Assembly: GCA_020850595.1 (NCBI GenBank)
Contig: JADZEK010000155.1
Coordinates: 1-64,000 of the forward strand
Direction of reading: 5' to 3'
DNA length: 64,000 nucleotides
Source of the DNA: Anaerolineales bacterium
GTDB taxonomy: Bacteria; Chloroflexota; Anaerolineae; Anaerolineales; UBA6663
This document shows, one piece after another, positions 24,367 through 32,460 of this stretch. A model generated the notes under the pieces. The model did not search any database and had not been told where the DNA came from. It was given only the letters and a program-made list of their open reading frames with translations. The translations under genes were made by a program, and so were the position numbers. Position 1 is the stretch's first letter. Each line of letters starts with the position of its first letter.

Positions 24367-26967
24367 ATGACCTTATCTTCCCCAGACAGCGGCCCGGCCG
24401 CCAACCGGCTGGCACTCCTCTACCAGATCAGCCGAGAGATTTCGCCGCGGCACGAACTGGCCGACCTGCTGCCGCGCCTGCTGACCCTCATCGTGGAAGG
24501 TTTCCACGCCTTTACCGGCAGCCTGCTGGTCTTGGATGAGCGCGCTCAGCCGCGCCAGGCCGCCCTGCTGGTAGACGGCGAATTTCGGCCCGACCCCCTG
24601 CCGCTGCTCGCCGAAGTGCTGGCCCACGGCCTGGCCGGTTGGGTCGTGCGCCACAAAGAGCCGAGTTACGTCCCCAACACCGCGGCCGACCCGCGCTGGT
24701 ATCATGCGGGGACCGACCGGCCGGTCGGGGCGCGCTCCGCCCTGGTCGTCCCCGTCGTCGGGCGCGACCAGGTCCTCGGCGTGCTCTCGGTCGGCCGGCG
24801 CGAGCCGGAAGCCTTCACCCCCGAAGACCTGGCCCTGCTCACCGCCCTGGCCGCCAACGCCGGCATCGCCCTCGAAAACGTCCAACTGCTGGCCGCCGAA
24901 CGCCGCGGCCGCGATATCAGTAACATGCTGCGCGAGACGGCCCGCACCATCAACGCCACCCTCGACTTCAGCCAGGTGCTGCCCCTCATGCTGGAGCAAC
25001 TCGGCCGCGTCGTCACCTTCGACACCGCCACCGTGCTGCTCCTCCGCGGCCCCCGGCTAGAAGTTTCGGCCGCGCGTGGTTTCGCCGACGGAGTCGCCGT
25101 GCTGCGCGTCAGCTTCGACCCCCAGCGCGGCGTCATTGGCCGGGTGCTGCGCGACCGGCGCGTGATCGTCCTCGACGACGTGCAGACCTCCCCCGAATGG
25201 CAGACCGCGCCCGTCCCCGAGACCGCCCGCATCCGCGGCTGGATCGGCGCGCCGCTCATCGCCAAAGATGAGGTCATGGGCCTGCTCTCTATAGATAGCT
25301 GGCAGCCGCAGGCCTATTCCGCCGCCGACGCCCAGATCGTCGCCGCCTTCGCCGAGCAGGCGGCCGTGGCCGTCCTCAACGCGCGCCTGTTCGCCGCCAG
25401 CGAGCATCGCGCCTATGGGTTGCGCGCCCTGGCCACCACCGCCCAGGCCATCAACGGCACATTTGAGCTGCCCAAGGTGCTGCGCCTGGTCGTCACCCAC
25501 GCCCAGGAGTGGCTCGGCATGGAAGGCGCCTCGCTGGCGCTGATCCAGGACGGTCAGTTGGTCTTCAAAGAGGCCGTCGGCCCCACCGCCGACAGCCTGC
25601 GCGGCGTCGCTCTGCGCCTGGGCGCGGGCATCGCCGGCTGGGTGGCCCAGCACAATGAGCCGATCATCGTGCCCGACGTGCGCGCCGACAAACGCTTCTT
25701 CCAGGGCCTGGACGAGCGCAGCGGCTTTCAGACCCGCGCCCTGGCCTGCGTGCCCGTGCGCCAGAACCGGCGCGCCATCGGTGTCATCGAAGTCGTTAAC
25801 CCCGCCACCGGCGTCTTCGACCCCGACACGCTCGCGCAGCTCGACAGCCTGGCGGCTTTAGCCGGGGCGGCCATCGCCCAGGCGCAGCACGTGGCCGAGC
25901 TGCAGGCGGCCGAAAACCGCTTTGCCGGCTTGTTCGAGGACAGCCTCGACCCGATCCTCATCAGCGACCTCGACGGCGTGGTCACCGACGCCAACCACAG
26001 CGCCGTCGGCTTCTTCGGCTACCGGCGCGAAGAGTTGGTCGGCCTGCGCATCCACATTCTGCACCGCGTCAAAACCGACTCGCTCACCGCCGGCCGTTAT
26101 GCGCCGCTGCTCAACGGCGAGCCGATCAGCTACGAGACGCGCATCACCACCAAGGCCGGCGCGGAAGTGCCCGTTGAAGTGCATGCCAAGCTCATCCAGC
26201 GCGACGGCGAACAGTTCATCTACTGGATTCAGCACGACCTCTCTGAGCGCCTGGCCCTCGAAGAGCTGCGCAATGACCTGATCAGCATGATCGTCCACGA
26301 CCTGCGCAGCCCGCTGGGCAACATGGTCTCCGCGCTCGACCTGCTGCGCGGCGCCGTGCCGGCCGACGACGAGATGGTCACCTCGCTCCTGACCATCGCC
26401 GGCCGCTCCGGCGCGCGCCTGGCCCGCCTGGTGGATTCGCTGCTCGACCTGCGCCGCCTCGAGGTGGGCGAGTTGGGCGTCAACCGCCTCCCGGTGGATT
26501 TGGGCGGGCTGTTCACCGAAGCGCTGGAGCAGGTGGAGCCTTCCGCCGCCGGCAAGCGCCTCAGCCTGCGCGCCAGCGTGCCGCCCGAACTGCCGCCCGC
26601 CGGCGCCGACGCCGACCTGATCCGCCGCGTGATCATCAACCTGCTCGACAACGCCATCAAGTACACGCCGCCCGACGGTCAGATCACCCTGTCGGCCAAG
26701 CGCACCGGCCCCAACCTGACCGTCAGCGTGCGCGACACCGGCCCCGGCGTCCCGGAGGGTGAGCGGCAGCGCGTCTTTGATAAATTCATGAGTGTCCAGC
26801 GCGAGGCCGGGCCGAAGGGCCTGGGCCTGGGGTTGGCTTTTTGCAAGCTGGCCGTCGAGGCGCACGGCGGCGCCATTTGGGTTGACAGCGGCCGTGGTCC
26901 GGGGGCGACCTTCTCGTTTACCCTGCCGCTGGCCGCCACCGCCGAGCTGCGCCCGGCCGATGCCTAG
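24367..26967 (+). CDS. Multi-GAF/PAS sensor histidine kinase
   Basis: This 866-residue soluble sensor kinase has three GAF-like domains (about 15-190, 195-345, 365-520) and a PAS domain (about 535-640, ENRFAGLFEDSLDPILISDLDG). These are followed by HisKA with phospho-acceptor His644 in MIVHDLRSPLGNM and an HATPase domain with N box NLLDNAIKYTPP, G1 DTGPGVP and G2 GLGLGLAF. No transmembrane segment is visible, so it should sense a cytoplasmic signal. No response regulator is adjacent. The ATG at 24367 lies downstream of a good promoter; the in-frame ATG at 24337 overlaps the -10 box and is rejected. Confidence 0.9.
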   Translation: MTLSSPDSGPAANRLALLYQISREISPRHELADLLPRLLTLIVEGFHAFTGSLLVLDERAQPRQAALLVDGEFRPDPLPLLAEVLAHGLAGWVVRHKEPSYVPNTAADPRWYHAGTDRPVGARSALVVPVVGRDQVLGVLSVGRREPEAFTPEDLALLTALAANAGIALENVQLLAAERRGRDISNMLRETARTINATLDFSQVLPLMLEQLGRVVTFDTATVLLLRGPRLEVSAARGFADGVAVLRVSFDPQRGVIGRVLRDRRVIVLDDVQTSPEWQTAPVPETARIRGWIGAPLIAKDEVMGLLSIDSWQPQAYSAADAQIVAAFAEQAAVAVLNARLFAASEHRAYGLRALATTAQAINGTFELPKVLRLVVTHAQEWLGMEGASLALIQDGQLVFKEAVGPTADSLRGVALRLGAGIAGWVAQHNEPIIVPDVRADKRFFQGLDERSGFQTRALACVPVRQNRRAIGVIEVVNPATGVFDPDTLAQLDSLAALAGAAIAQAQHVAELQAAENRFAGLFEDSLDPILISDLDGVVTDANHSAVGFFGYRREELVGLRIHILHRVKTDSLTAGRYAPLLNGEPISYETRITTKAGAEVPVEVHAKLIQRDGEQFIYWIQHDLSERLALEELRNDLISMIVHDLRSPLGNMVSALDLLRGAVPADDEMVTSLLTIAGRSGARLARLVDSLLDLRRLEVGELGVNRLPVDLGGLFTEALEQVEPSAAGKRLSLRASVPPELPPAGADADLIRRVIINLLDNAIKYTPPDGQITLSAKRTGPNLTVSVRDTGPGVPEGERQRVFDKFMSVQREAGPKGLGLGLAFCKLAVEAHGGAIWVDSGRGPGATFSFTLPLAATAELRPADA

Positions 26968-27053
26968 CCGGCCATCGGGGCCGCGCTAGCGTTCTATTCT
27001 ATCTCTGGCTCGCGCTGCGCTGGGGCGGGCCGGGGGTAAGGGTTGTCATCCGC

Positions 27054-27896
27054 ATGCAAAAACTCGCCAAAGACGTATATGTTGAATCGGGCTTCGCCGG
27101 CGTCACCGTCGGCGCGATCGTGACCCCCGGCGGCCTGGTGTGCATTGACGCGCCGACCCACCCGGCCGACGCCCGCCGCTGGCGCCTCAAGCTCGCCCAG
27201 CTCAGCGCTCAGCCCATCCAATACCTGCTCAACCTCGACGCCCACCGCGACCGGGTGCTGGGCAACCAGTGGCTCGAAGCGCCCACCCTGGCCCACGAGG
27301 CCGCCTCCGAACGCCTGCGCCAGTGGCCCGAGCTGTTCAAGGGCGGCCCGTCCGAGGCCGGCGCCGACGCTGACCTGGCCGCCGAGTTGGCCGGCGTCAA
27401 AGTCATCACCCCGCGCCTGACGTTCACCGACCGGATGCGCCTCATTCTCGACGGCCGCGAATTGGCGCTCACCCACCGCGCCGGCCACGCCCCTGGGGGC
27501 ATGTGGGTCGAGCTGCCCAAGGAGCGCCTCGTCTTCACCGGCGACGCCGTGACCCTCGGCGCGCCGCCCTTCCTGGGCGAAGCCGACCTCGACCTGTGGC
27601 TGGCAGAGTTGGCCGAGCTGCGCAAGGCGCGCTACCCGGTCACCACCATCGTGCCCGGCCGCGGCGCCCCCACTGACAAGGCCGGCCTCAAGCCCCTGGA
27701 AGACTTCCTCAAACTCGTGCGCCGCAAGCTCGACGCCTTGCTGCGCTCCAAGAAGGGGCGCGGCGAGACCGCCGCCCTGGCCGAAACCCTGGCCGCCGGC
27801 TTCTCGCCCTCCGCCGCCCTGCGCGAGCACTACGTGCGCCGCCTGCGCGTCGGCCTGGAGCAGCTCTACGACCGGCGGTCGGGCGCGCACGGCTAG
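27054..27896 (+). CDS. MBL-fold protein with an altered metal-binding motif
   Basis: This 280-residue protein has a metallo-beta-lactamase fold. The canonical HxHxDH appears as NLDAHRDRVLGN: the first His is Asp and the last is Arg, while the middle His and Asp remain. Later conserved elements are present (THRAGHAPGGMWVEL, LVFTGDAVTLG, VPGRGAP). The altered ligands suggest changed metal stoichiometry or loss of hydrolase activity. A Lys/Arg-rich helical C-terminal tail follows. It ends one base before the start of the asparaginase gene, so the two are probably translated together. Confidence 0.75.
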   Translation: MQKLAKDVYVESGFAGVTVGAIVTPGGLVCIDAPTHPADARRWRLKLAQLSAQPIQYLLNLDAHRDRVLGNQWLEAPTLAHEAASERLRQWPELFKGGPSEAGADADLAAELAGVKVITPRLTFTDRMRLILDGRELALTHRAGHAPGGMWVELPKERLVFTGDAVTLGAPPFLGEADLDLWLAELAELRKARYPVTTIVPGRGAPTDKAGLKPLEDFLKLVRRKLDALLRSKKGRGETAALAETLAAGFSPSAALREHYVRRLRVGLEQLYDRRSGAHG

Positions 27897-27897
27897 C

Positions 27898-28962
27898 ATG
27901 ACCTACCAACCGCTGGTCGAGTTGACCCGCGGCGGCATTGTCGAGTCGCTGCACACGGGCGCGCTGGCGCTGGCCGATGCGCACGGCCGCCTCGTGGCGA
28001 GCTACGGCGACCCCTACCTGGTTGCTTTCCTGCGCTCCAGCGCCAAGCCCTTCCAGGCCCTGCCCACCGTCGAGACCGGCGCGGCTGAGGCCTTCGCCCT
28101 CACCCCGCGTGAGCTGGCCCTCACTTGCGCCTCGCACAAAGGCATGGACATGCACGTCGCCGTCGCGGCCGGCCTCCAGGCCCGCATCGGCGCGACCGAG
28201 CGCGACCTGCTCTGCGGCGCGCACGACCCCGGCGACGCGGCCACCGCCGTGAAGCTGGCCTGCGCCGGGCAGAAGCCCACGCCCAACCGCCACAACTGCT
28301 CCGGCAAGCACAGCGGCATGTTGGTGCTCTGCCGCCACCACGATTGGCCGCTGGCCGACTACGTCAATCCGCGCCATCCGGCCCAGCAGCTGATCCTGCG
28401 CACCTTCGCCGAGCTGTGCGGCCTGGAGCAGAAGGAGGTGGTGGTCGGCACCGACGGCTGCTCGGCCCCCAACTTCGCCGTGCCCCTCGTCAGCGCCGCC
28501 GCCGCCTATGCCCGCCTGGCCGACCCCACGCGCCTGCCGCACCGCCGCGCCAATGCCCTGCGCAGCCTGTTCTTCGCCATGACCGCCTACCCCGAGATGG
28601 TCAGCGGCCCCGGCGGCTTCGACACCGAGTTGATGCGCCGCCGCCCCGGCCTGTTGGTCGCCAAGGGCGGCGCGGAGGGCTACCAGGCCGTCGGCATCGC
28701 CCCCAACGCCCTGCACCCCGGCTCGCCCGCCCTCGGCCTGGCCCTCAAGGTTGCCGACGGCAGTTCCCGCGCCGTCCACCTCACCACGCTCGAAGTGCTG
28801 CGCCAGCTTGGCGCGCTGGAAGACGCCGACTTCGCGGCCCTGGCCGAGTTTGGCTACGGCCCGCTGCTCTCGCTGCGCAACCAGCGCAACCTCGTCACCG
28901 GCGAAGCCCGCCCGGTCTTCGCCCTCGACTACTCCGGCGGCCGGCCCGCCGCGAGCGAATAA
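27898..28962 (+). CDS. L-asparaginase II family protein
   Basis: This 354-residue protein belongs to the rhizobial-type asparaginase family (PF06089), which hydrolyses L-asparagine to aspartate and ammonia. Family hallmarks are FLRSSAKPFQALP near residues 41-53, LTCASHKG (about 75), NRHNCSGKHSGML (about 135-147, with the characteristic Cys and Lys), VVGTDGCSAPNFA and PEMVSGPGGFDTELM. Length is typical. The start codon directly follows the stop of the MBL-fold gene. Confidence 0.88.
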   Translation: MTYQPLVELTRGGIVESLHTGALALADAHGRLVASYGDPYLVAFLRSSAKPFQALPTVETGAAEAFALTPRELALTCASHKGMDMHVAVAAGLQARIGATERDLLCGAHDPGDAATAVKLACAGQKPTPNRHNCSGKHSGMLVLCRHHDWPLADYVNPRHPAQQLILRTFAELCGLEQKEVVVGTDGCSAPNFAVPLVSAAAAYARLADPTRLPHRRANALRSLFFAMTAYPEMVSGPGGFDTELMRRRPGLLVAKGGAEGYQAVGIAPNALHPGSPALGLALKVADGSSRAVHLTTLEVLRQLGALEDADFAALAEFGYGPLLSLRNQRNLVTGEARPVFALDYSGGRPAASE

Positions 28963-29108
28963 GCGCCCGGCCGCCCAGCGCGGCGCGGAAGACTTACGCT
29001 CCGTCTTCGCGCCTCTCCTCACCCGCCATCCCCTCGACTTCCCCGCCGTGTGCTTAGCCGCCGGCTCCCAGCGCCTGGCTATCCTCAGTCGGTCCGTATA
29101 TGTCTCGG

Positions 29109-29149
29109 CCCTCCCACCTCGCACCTCTCACCACTCACCTCCGCCTTCC
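29109..29149 (+). repeat. Pyrimidine tract of CCTCCCACCTCGCA units (copy 4)
   Basis: The units CCTCCCA, CCTCGCA, CCTCTCA, CCACTCA and CCTCCGC are the same irregular family as the tracts at 21496, 24261 and 32404. Confidence 0.6.
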
Positions 29150-29233
29150 AAATTGCCCCTTGCCAACCGAACATTAATTCTATACACTACGCCTGGGCCT
29201 GGAGCGCACGGTCCGCGCGATCTGTTCTCGCCG

Positions 29234-29262
29234 TTGGAAAACGCTGCGGTTTACCCTAGAAT
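29234..29262 (+). promoter_or_regulatory. Promoter TTGGAA-17-TAGAAT
   Basis: Near-consensus -35 (29234-29239) and -10 (29257-29262) hexamers have an ideal 17-base spacer, 18 bases upstream of the dienelactone hydrolase ATG. Confidence 0.7.
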
Positions 29263-29280
29263 TGGGAGCGAAGTGTCACC

Positions 29281-29979
29281 ATGTGGATTGACTTTGACAC
29301 CGAAGCCGGCCTGGCCAAGGGCTACCTGGCGCGGCCCGCGCGCGGCAGCGGCCCGGGCGTGCTCGTCCTGCACGCCTGGTGGGGCCTCACCGCGGCCTTC
29401 ACCAGTGTGGCTGACCGCCTGGCCGCCGAGGGCTTTATGGCCTTCGCGCCCGACCTGTACCAGGGCCGCACCGCGCAGACCATCCCCGAAGCCGAAGCCC
29501 TGATGAACAACCGCGACACAGATCGCATGGCCGCTGCCGCCCGCGCCGCCGTCGGCTATTTGCAGGCGCAGCCGGGGCTGGCCGGGCCGCGCCTGGGGGC
29601 CGTTGGTTTCTCCATGGGGTCGGCCTGGATGGGCCTGCTCACGCAGTGGTACCCCGCGGCCCTCAAGGCGGCCGTCATGTTCTACGGCGCAATGGACGCC
29701 GACTACACGCAGGCCCGCGCGGCCTACCAGGGCCACTTCGCCGAGAACGACCCGTACGAAGATGAAAAGTGGGTGCGCGCCATGGAAGACGGCATGCGCG
29801 CCGCCGGCCGCGAGGCCACGCTCTACTTCTACCCGGGCGCGGGCCACTGGTTCTTCGAGGCGAACCGGCCGGACGCCTACAACCCGGCTGTGGCCAAACT
29901 GGCCTGGGAGCGCACCCTGGCCTTCCTGCGTGAACACCTCAGCGGCCAGGCGCCGTCAGTCACCTCGTCCCCCGGTTAA
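29281..29979 (+). CDS. Dienelactone hydrolase family protein
   Basis: This 232-residue alpha/beta hydrolase has the oxyanion region VLHAWWGL, nucleophile elbow GFSMGS with Ser in place of the Cys of classical dienelactone hydrolases, an acid residue in HFAENDPYEDEKW and catalytic His in GAGHWFFE. Length and overall layout are typical. The substrate is unknown. It has its own promoter and is followed after 15 bases by the GNAT gene, whose Shine-Dalgarno (AAGGAG) lies in the gap; the two are probably one transcript. Confidence 0.87.
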   Translation: MWIDFDTEAGLAKGYLARPARGSGPGVLVLHAWWGLTAAFTSVADRLAAEGFMAFAPDLYQGRTAQTIPEAEALMNNRDTDRMAAAARAAVGYLQAQPGLAGPRLGAVGFSMGSAWMGLLTQWYPAALKAAVMFYGAMDADYTQARAAYQGHFAENDPYEDEKWVRAMEDGMRAAGREATLYFYPGAGHWFFEANRPDAYNPAVAKLAWERTLAFLREHLSGQAPSVTSSPG

Positions 29980-29994
29980 GCAAGGAGCGAAGTC

Positions 29995-30588
29995 ATGCCG
30001 CGCCGCAAAGTAGAAGTGTTGCCCGCCACGCCCGAGCGTTGGGCCGACCTGGAGACTCTCTTTGGCCCACGCGGCGCGTGCGGCAGCTGTTGGTGCTCCC
30101 ACTGGCGCGAGAAGCAGGGCAGCGGCGAAGCGAACAAGGCCGCCCTGCGCGCCCTCGTCGCCACCGGCCAAGAGCCGGGCCTGCTGGCCTATATAGACGG
30201 CCAGGTGGCGGGCTGGGTCTCCGTCGGTCCGCGCGCCGACTACGCCCGCCTCAGCCGCTCGCGCACCCTCGCCCCCATTGACGCTCAGCCGGTCTGGTCC
30301 ATCCCCTGCTTCTTTGTGGATAAAGCCCACCGGCGGCAGGGCCTTATGCGCGCCCTGGTGGAGGCGGCCGTGGCCTACGCCCGCGCGCGCGGCGCCACCC
30401 TGCTCGAAGGCTACCCGCTGGATATGGACAGCCCGCAACTGGCCGGCCAGCGCCTCTCCGGCGACGGCGGCTACATGGGCCTCGCCTCCGTCTTCCAGGC
30501 CGCGGGCTTCACCGTCGTCAAAGAGGCCTCCACCACGCAGCGCATCATGCGCCGCCGCGTGCGGCCCAGCCGCCTAAGCGCTCCCTAA
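29995..30588 (+). CDS. GNAT family N-acetyltransferase
   Basis: This 197-residue protein opens with the Cys-rich GACGSCWCSHWREKQG segment seen in one GNAT subfamily. It continues with the acetyl-CoA-binding region IPCFFVDKAHRRQGLMRALVEAAVAYARARGA (R-R-Q-G-L pyrophosphate loop) and ends in a typical GYPLDMD...GYMGLASVFQAAGF segment. The acceptor is unknown. A strong AAGGAG Shine-Dalgarno precedes the ATG. Confidence 0.87.
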   Translation: MPRRKVEVLPATPERWADLETLFGPRGACGSCWCSHWREKQGSGEANKAALRALVATGQEPGLLAYIDGQVAGWVSVGPRADYARLSRSRTLAPIDAQPVWSIPCFFVDKAHRRQGLMRALVEAAVAYARARGATLLEGYPLDMDSPQLAGQRLSGDGGYMGLASVFQAAGFTVVKEASTTQRIMRRRVRPSRLSAP

Positions 30589-30593
30589 ACAAC

Positions 30594-30630
30594 AGCGCCC
30601 CCGCCGGTCGGTCTGGTCGGCGGGGGCGCT
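30594..30630. terminator. GC-rich hairpin between convergent genes
   Basis: A perfect 12-bp stem (30594-30605 with 30619-30630) has a 13-base loop. There is no T-tract, but the position just after the GNAT stop and just before the end of the convergent minus-strand gene suggests a shared terminator. Confidence 0.6.
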
Positions 30631-30636
30631 GCCGGG

Positions 30637-30912
30637 CTAGCGCGTCGTGAGCGGCAGGCCCATGATGAATTGCGCGTCACACAGGAACCCGCTGCATAGG
30701 CGGTAAGACGCGCTGCCGGCCTGGATGAGGACCGCGCCGCCCGCCGAGCTTTCCAGGCGATAGTTGGCGGAGGTCATGCTCGCGCCGCCCGCGCCGCCGG
30801 CGGTGATGTTATAGGTCCGCAGTTTGTACGGCAGCGCCACGAGCGGGGCGAGCGCCAGCGTGGCGGCCAGCGCCGCGATGAGCGCCAGGCGAAACTTGCG
30901 ATGGCGTAACAT
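30637..30912 (-). CDS. Small secreted protein of unknown function
   Basis: This 91-residue protein starts with a Sec-type signal peptide (MLRHRKFRLALIAALAATLALAPLVALP). The mature part has two similar halves (SANYRLESSAGG and SASYRLCSGFLC), a pattern recurrent in exported Chloroflexota proteins. The function is unknown. The ATG at 30912 has a near-perfect Shine-Dalgarno (TAGGGAGG) that overlaps the stop codon of the upstream lipoprotein gene. An upstream in-frame extension lies inside that gene and is rejected. Confidence 0.7.
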   Translation of the reverse strand: MLRHRKFRLALIAALAATLALAPLVALPYKLRTYNITAGGAGGASMTSANYRLESSAGGAVLIQAGSASYRLCSGFLCDAQFIMGLPLTTR

Positions 30913-30922
30913 GCCGGCCTCC

Positions 30923-32113
30923 CTAGCGCAGCGCCACCAGCATCGAAATCGTCGCGCTTTCGGCGACGCTGCTGCCCAGCGCCTTGCCGATGATGCTGCC
31001 CAGCGGGGCATCGTCGCCGGCGCGCATGGCCTGGCCCGGCGTGGACGAAGCCACCAGCAGGTCGCCAGCGACGATGGCGCCGTTCTCATTCGTCACCTTC
31101 ACCGGCACCACGCCTGAGATTGCCAGCGGGGCGTAGTCCGCGTCTCCCGCGTGTTGGCCGTTGCCCACGTAGCTAGGCTCGGTGGAATAGACCCCGACCA
31201 CGGTCAGTTGGTAGGCTGAGCTGGAGCGCACTAACTGGCCGTCTGGGTTGATGGCTAAGACATCGCCCGGCTCTAGCGCGCGCTCGGCGGGCAGGTACTC
31301 CGCGAAGTCGGCCGGCGTCGAGTCGACCAGGCACGGCGCAATTTCCGATTCGTCCAGCGTGCCGGCGCCGTCGTTGATGTTCGCGCCGCAGTAGTAGGTG
31401 CCGTCGGCGGTGACATCGCCGGTCGGGCTGACGTTGAATTCTTCGTCTGGGCATGCGCGGCTGGCGCCAATCAGGCCGCTGCACACGCGGATGGCGTCGG
31501 CCGTGCTGCCCGACTGCAAGCCGACGATAAAGCCGGTGCCCGTGCCGGCCACGACCGTCAGCGCGCCGTAGTTTGCATCCGTATCGTCCGCGCCGCCCGC
31601 GCCGTTGCCCTCATGGTCGCTGCCGATGATCGCGCCGGGGGCCAAGGTCATGGCGTACGGCGCGCCGCCCAGCTTCTGGCGCGGCGTGAGTGTCTGGCCT
31701 TCGATGGTAATCTCCAGCCACAGCGGCTGCGCGAAGAGCGCTGGATCAATGCCCTTCAGGTCATACGTGCCGTTGGCGGTGGCGTCGCCGATGCCGGCGT
31801 TGAACAGGCCGTTCACGACCGTCACGTCTTGTGTCTCGGTAAACTGCGCAGAGCCGCCCGAGGACTGGGTGAAGAGCTTGAACGTGATGCTGACTGTGCC
31901 GTTTATCGGGAGGCCGTTCGCGTCCGTCAGGCGGCCCTGGTAGCCCAGCGTGCGGTCTGGGCCGCAGGCGCTGAGCACCAGCATCGCGCCGACCAAGGCC
32001 AGGGCGATGAGCATGGCCTTGAATAGCGACCGCCTGGGGGGGTGTTGGCGACCGGCCGTTGCCGGCGCACAATTGGGCGTTGCTGCGTTAACGGTGGGTA
32101 GCTCAACTCTCAT
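30923..32113 (-). CDS. Exported lipoprotein with fibre-like domains
   Basis: This 396-residue protein has a hydrophobic segment ending in lipobox LVLSAC (about residue 46) after a basic N terminus. A beta-rich domain follows (TLGYQGRLTDANGLPINGTVSITFKLF, as in tail-fibre and surface adhesin proteins). A Gly/Asp-rich middle and a C-terminal domain (FAEYLPAERALEPGDVLAINPDGQLV to GDLLVASSTPGQAM) resemble the peptidase-G2-like tail domains of fibre proteins. The function is probably surface structural, by inference. The ATG at 32113 has an AAGGAG Shine-Dalgarno and is preferred to 32152. It is co-transcribed with the small secreted protein downstream. Confidence 0.75.
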   Translation of the reverse strand: MRVELPTVNAATPNCAPATAGRQHPPRRSLFKAMLIALALVGAMLVLSACGPDRTLGYQGRLTDANGLPINGTVSITFKLFTQSSGGSAQFTETQDVTVVNGLFNAGIGDATANGTYDLKGIDPALFAQPLWLEITIEGQTLTPRQKLGGAPYAMTLAPGAIIGSDHEGNGAGGADDTDANYGALTVVAGTGTGFIVGLQSGSTADAIRVCSGLIGASRACPDEEFNVSPTGDVTADGTYYCGANINDGAGTLDESEIAPCLVDSTPADFAEYLPAERALEPGDVLAINPDGQLVRSSSAYQLTVVGVYSTEPSYVGNGQHAGDADYAPLAISGVVPVKVTNENGAIVAGDLLVASSTPGQAMRAGDDAPLGSIIGKALGSSVAESATISMLVALR

Positions 32114-32142
32114 GGCTGTCTCCTTGACGCTTGTAAACGGGC

Positions 32143-32170
32143 AGCATACCAATCAAACTATCTTATACAA
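32143..32170 (-). promoter_or_regulatory. Candidate promoter TTGTAT-16-TATGCT for the lipoprotein gene
   Basis: The -35 TTGTAT (32170-32165) and -10 TATGCT (32148-32143) have a 16-base spacer, about 30 bases before the ATG, in locally AT-rich sequence. Confidence 0.45.
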
Positions 32171-32403
32171 AGATTTCTCCCCGAGTCAATCGGGGATTTG
32201 GGTTGATTCGTATCAGCGCCTGGCGAAGGCTGTAGGCGCATTCCGGGGCAACGCGGCGCTGCCTTTGGCCCGGACAAGCTGAACCTGCCTCCGGCGGATG
32301 TAACCCTTCCTCCTGCGACGATGGCGATGGCGGGCCTCCCGCTGCCCGCTGCCGCCTGGCCGTCTGTCTGCGCCCAAAAGTCGGCTACCCGAACCTCTGC
32401 GCC

Positions 32404-32444
32404 GCCTCCCACCTCCCACCTCTAACCTCCCACCTCCCACTTCC
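32404..32444 (+). repeat. Pyrimidine tract of CCTCCCA units (copy 5)
   Basis: Nearly regular 7-base units CCTCCCA, CCTCCCA, CCTCTAA, CCTCCCA, CCTCCCA end 5 bases before the -10 box of the CHAT gene. Confidence 0.7.
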
Positions 32445-32448
32445 GGCA

Positions 32449-32454
32449 TATACT
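32449..32454 (+). promoter_or_regulatory. Leaderless-type -10 box TATACT
   Basis: TATACT ends 6 bases before the ATG at 32461, so the predicted transcript begins at the start codon. The -35 position falls inside the pyrimidine tract. Confidence 0.55.
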
Positions 32455-32460
32455 TAGCCC

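Larger units (their letters stand above)
28963..29280 (+). other. Intergenic region with pyrimidine tract and promoter
   Basis: This 318-base gap holds no gene that can be supported. It contains a pyrimidine tract (29109-29149), a relatively AT-rich patch around 29145-29190 and a strong promoter (29234-29262) for the dienelactone hydrolase gene. No clear terminator for the asparaginase gene was found. Confidence 0.6.
32114..32460. other. Divergent intergenic region
   Basis: This 347-base gap separates the minus-strand lipoprotein from the plus-strand CHAT operon. It holds a candidate minus-strand promoter (32143-32170), a 6-bp hairpin CCCCGA/TCGGGG at 32079-32095 offset by +100 (that is, 32179-32195), a pyrimidine tract (32404-32444) and the CHAT -10 box (32449-32454). 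No gene is seen. Confidence 0.6.

Noticed and set aside
32079..32095. Hairpin position as first noted in the divergent interval
   Set aside because: The CCCCGA/TCGGGG hairpin lies at 32179-32195; the lower coordinates fall inside the lipoprotein gene and do not hold it.
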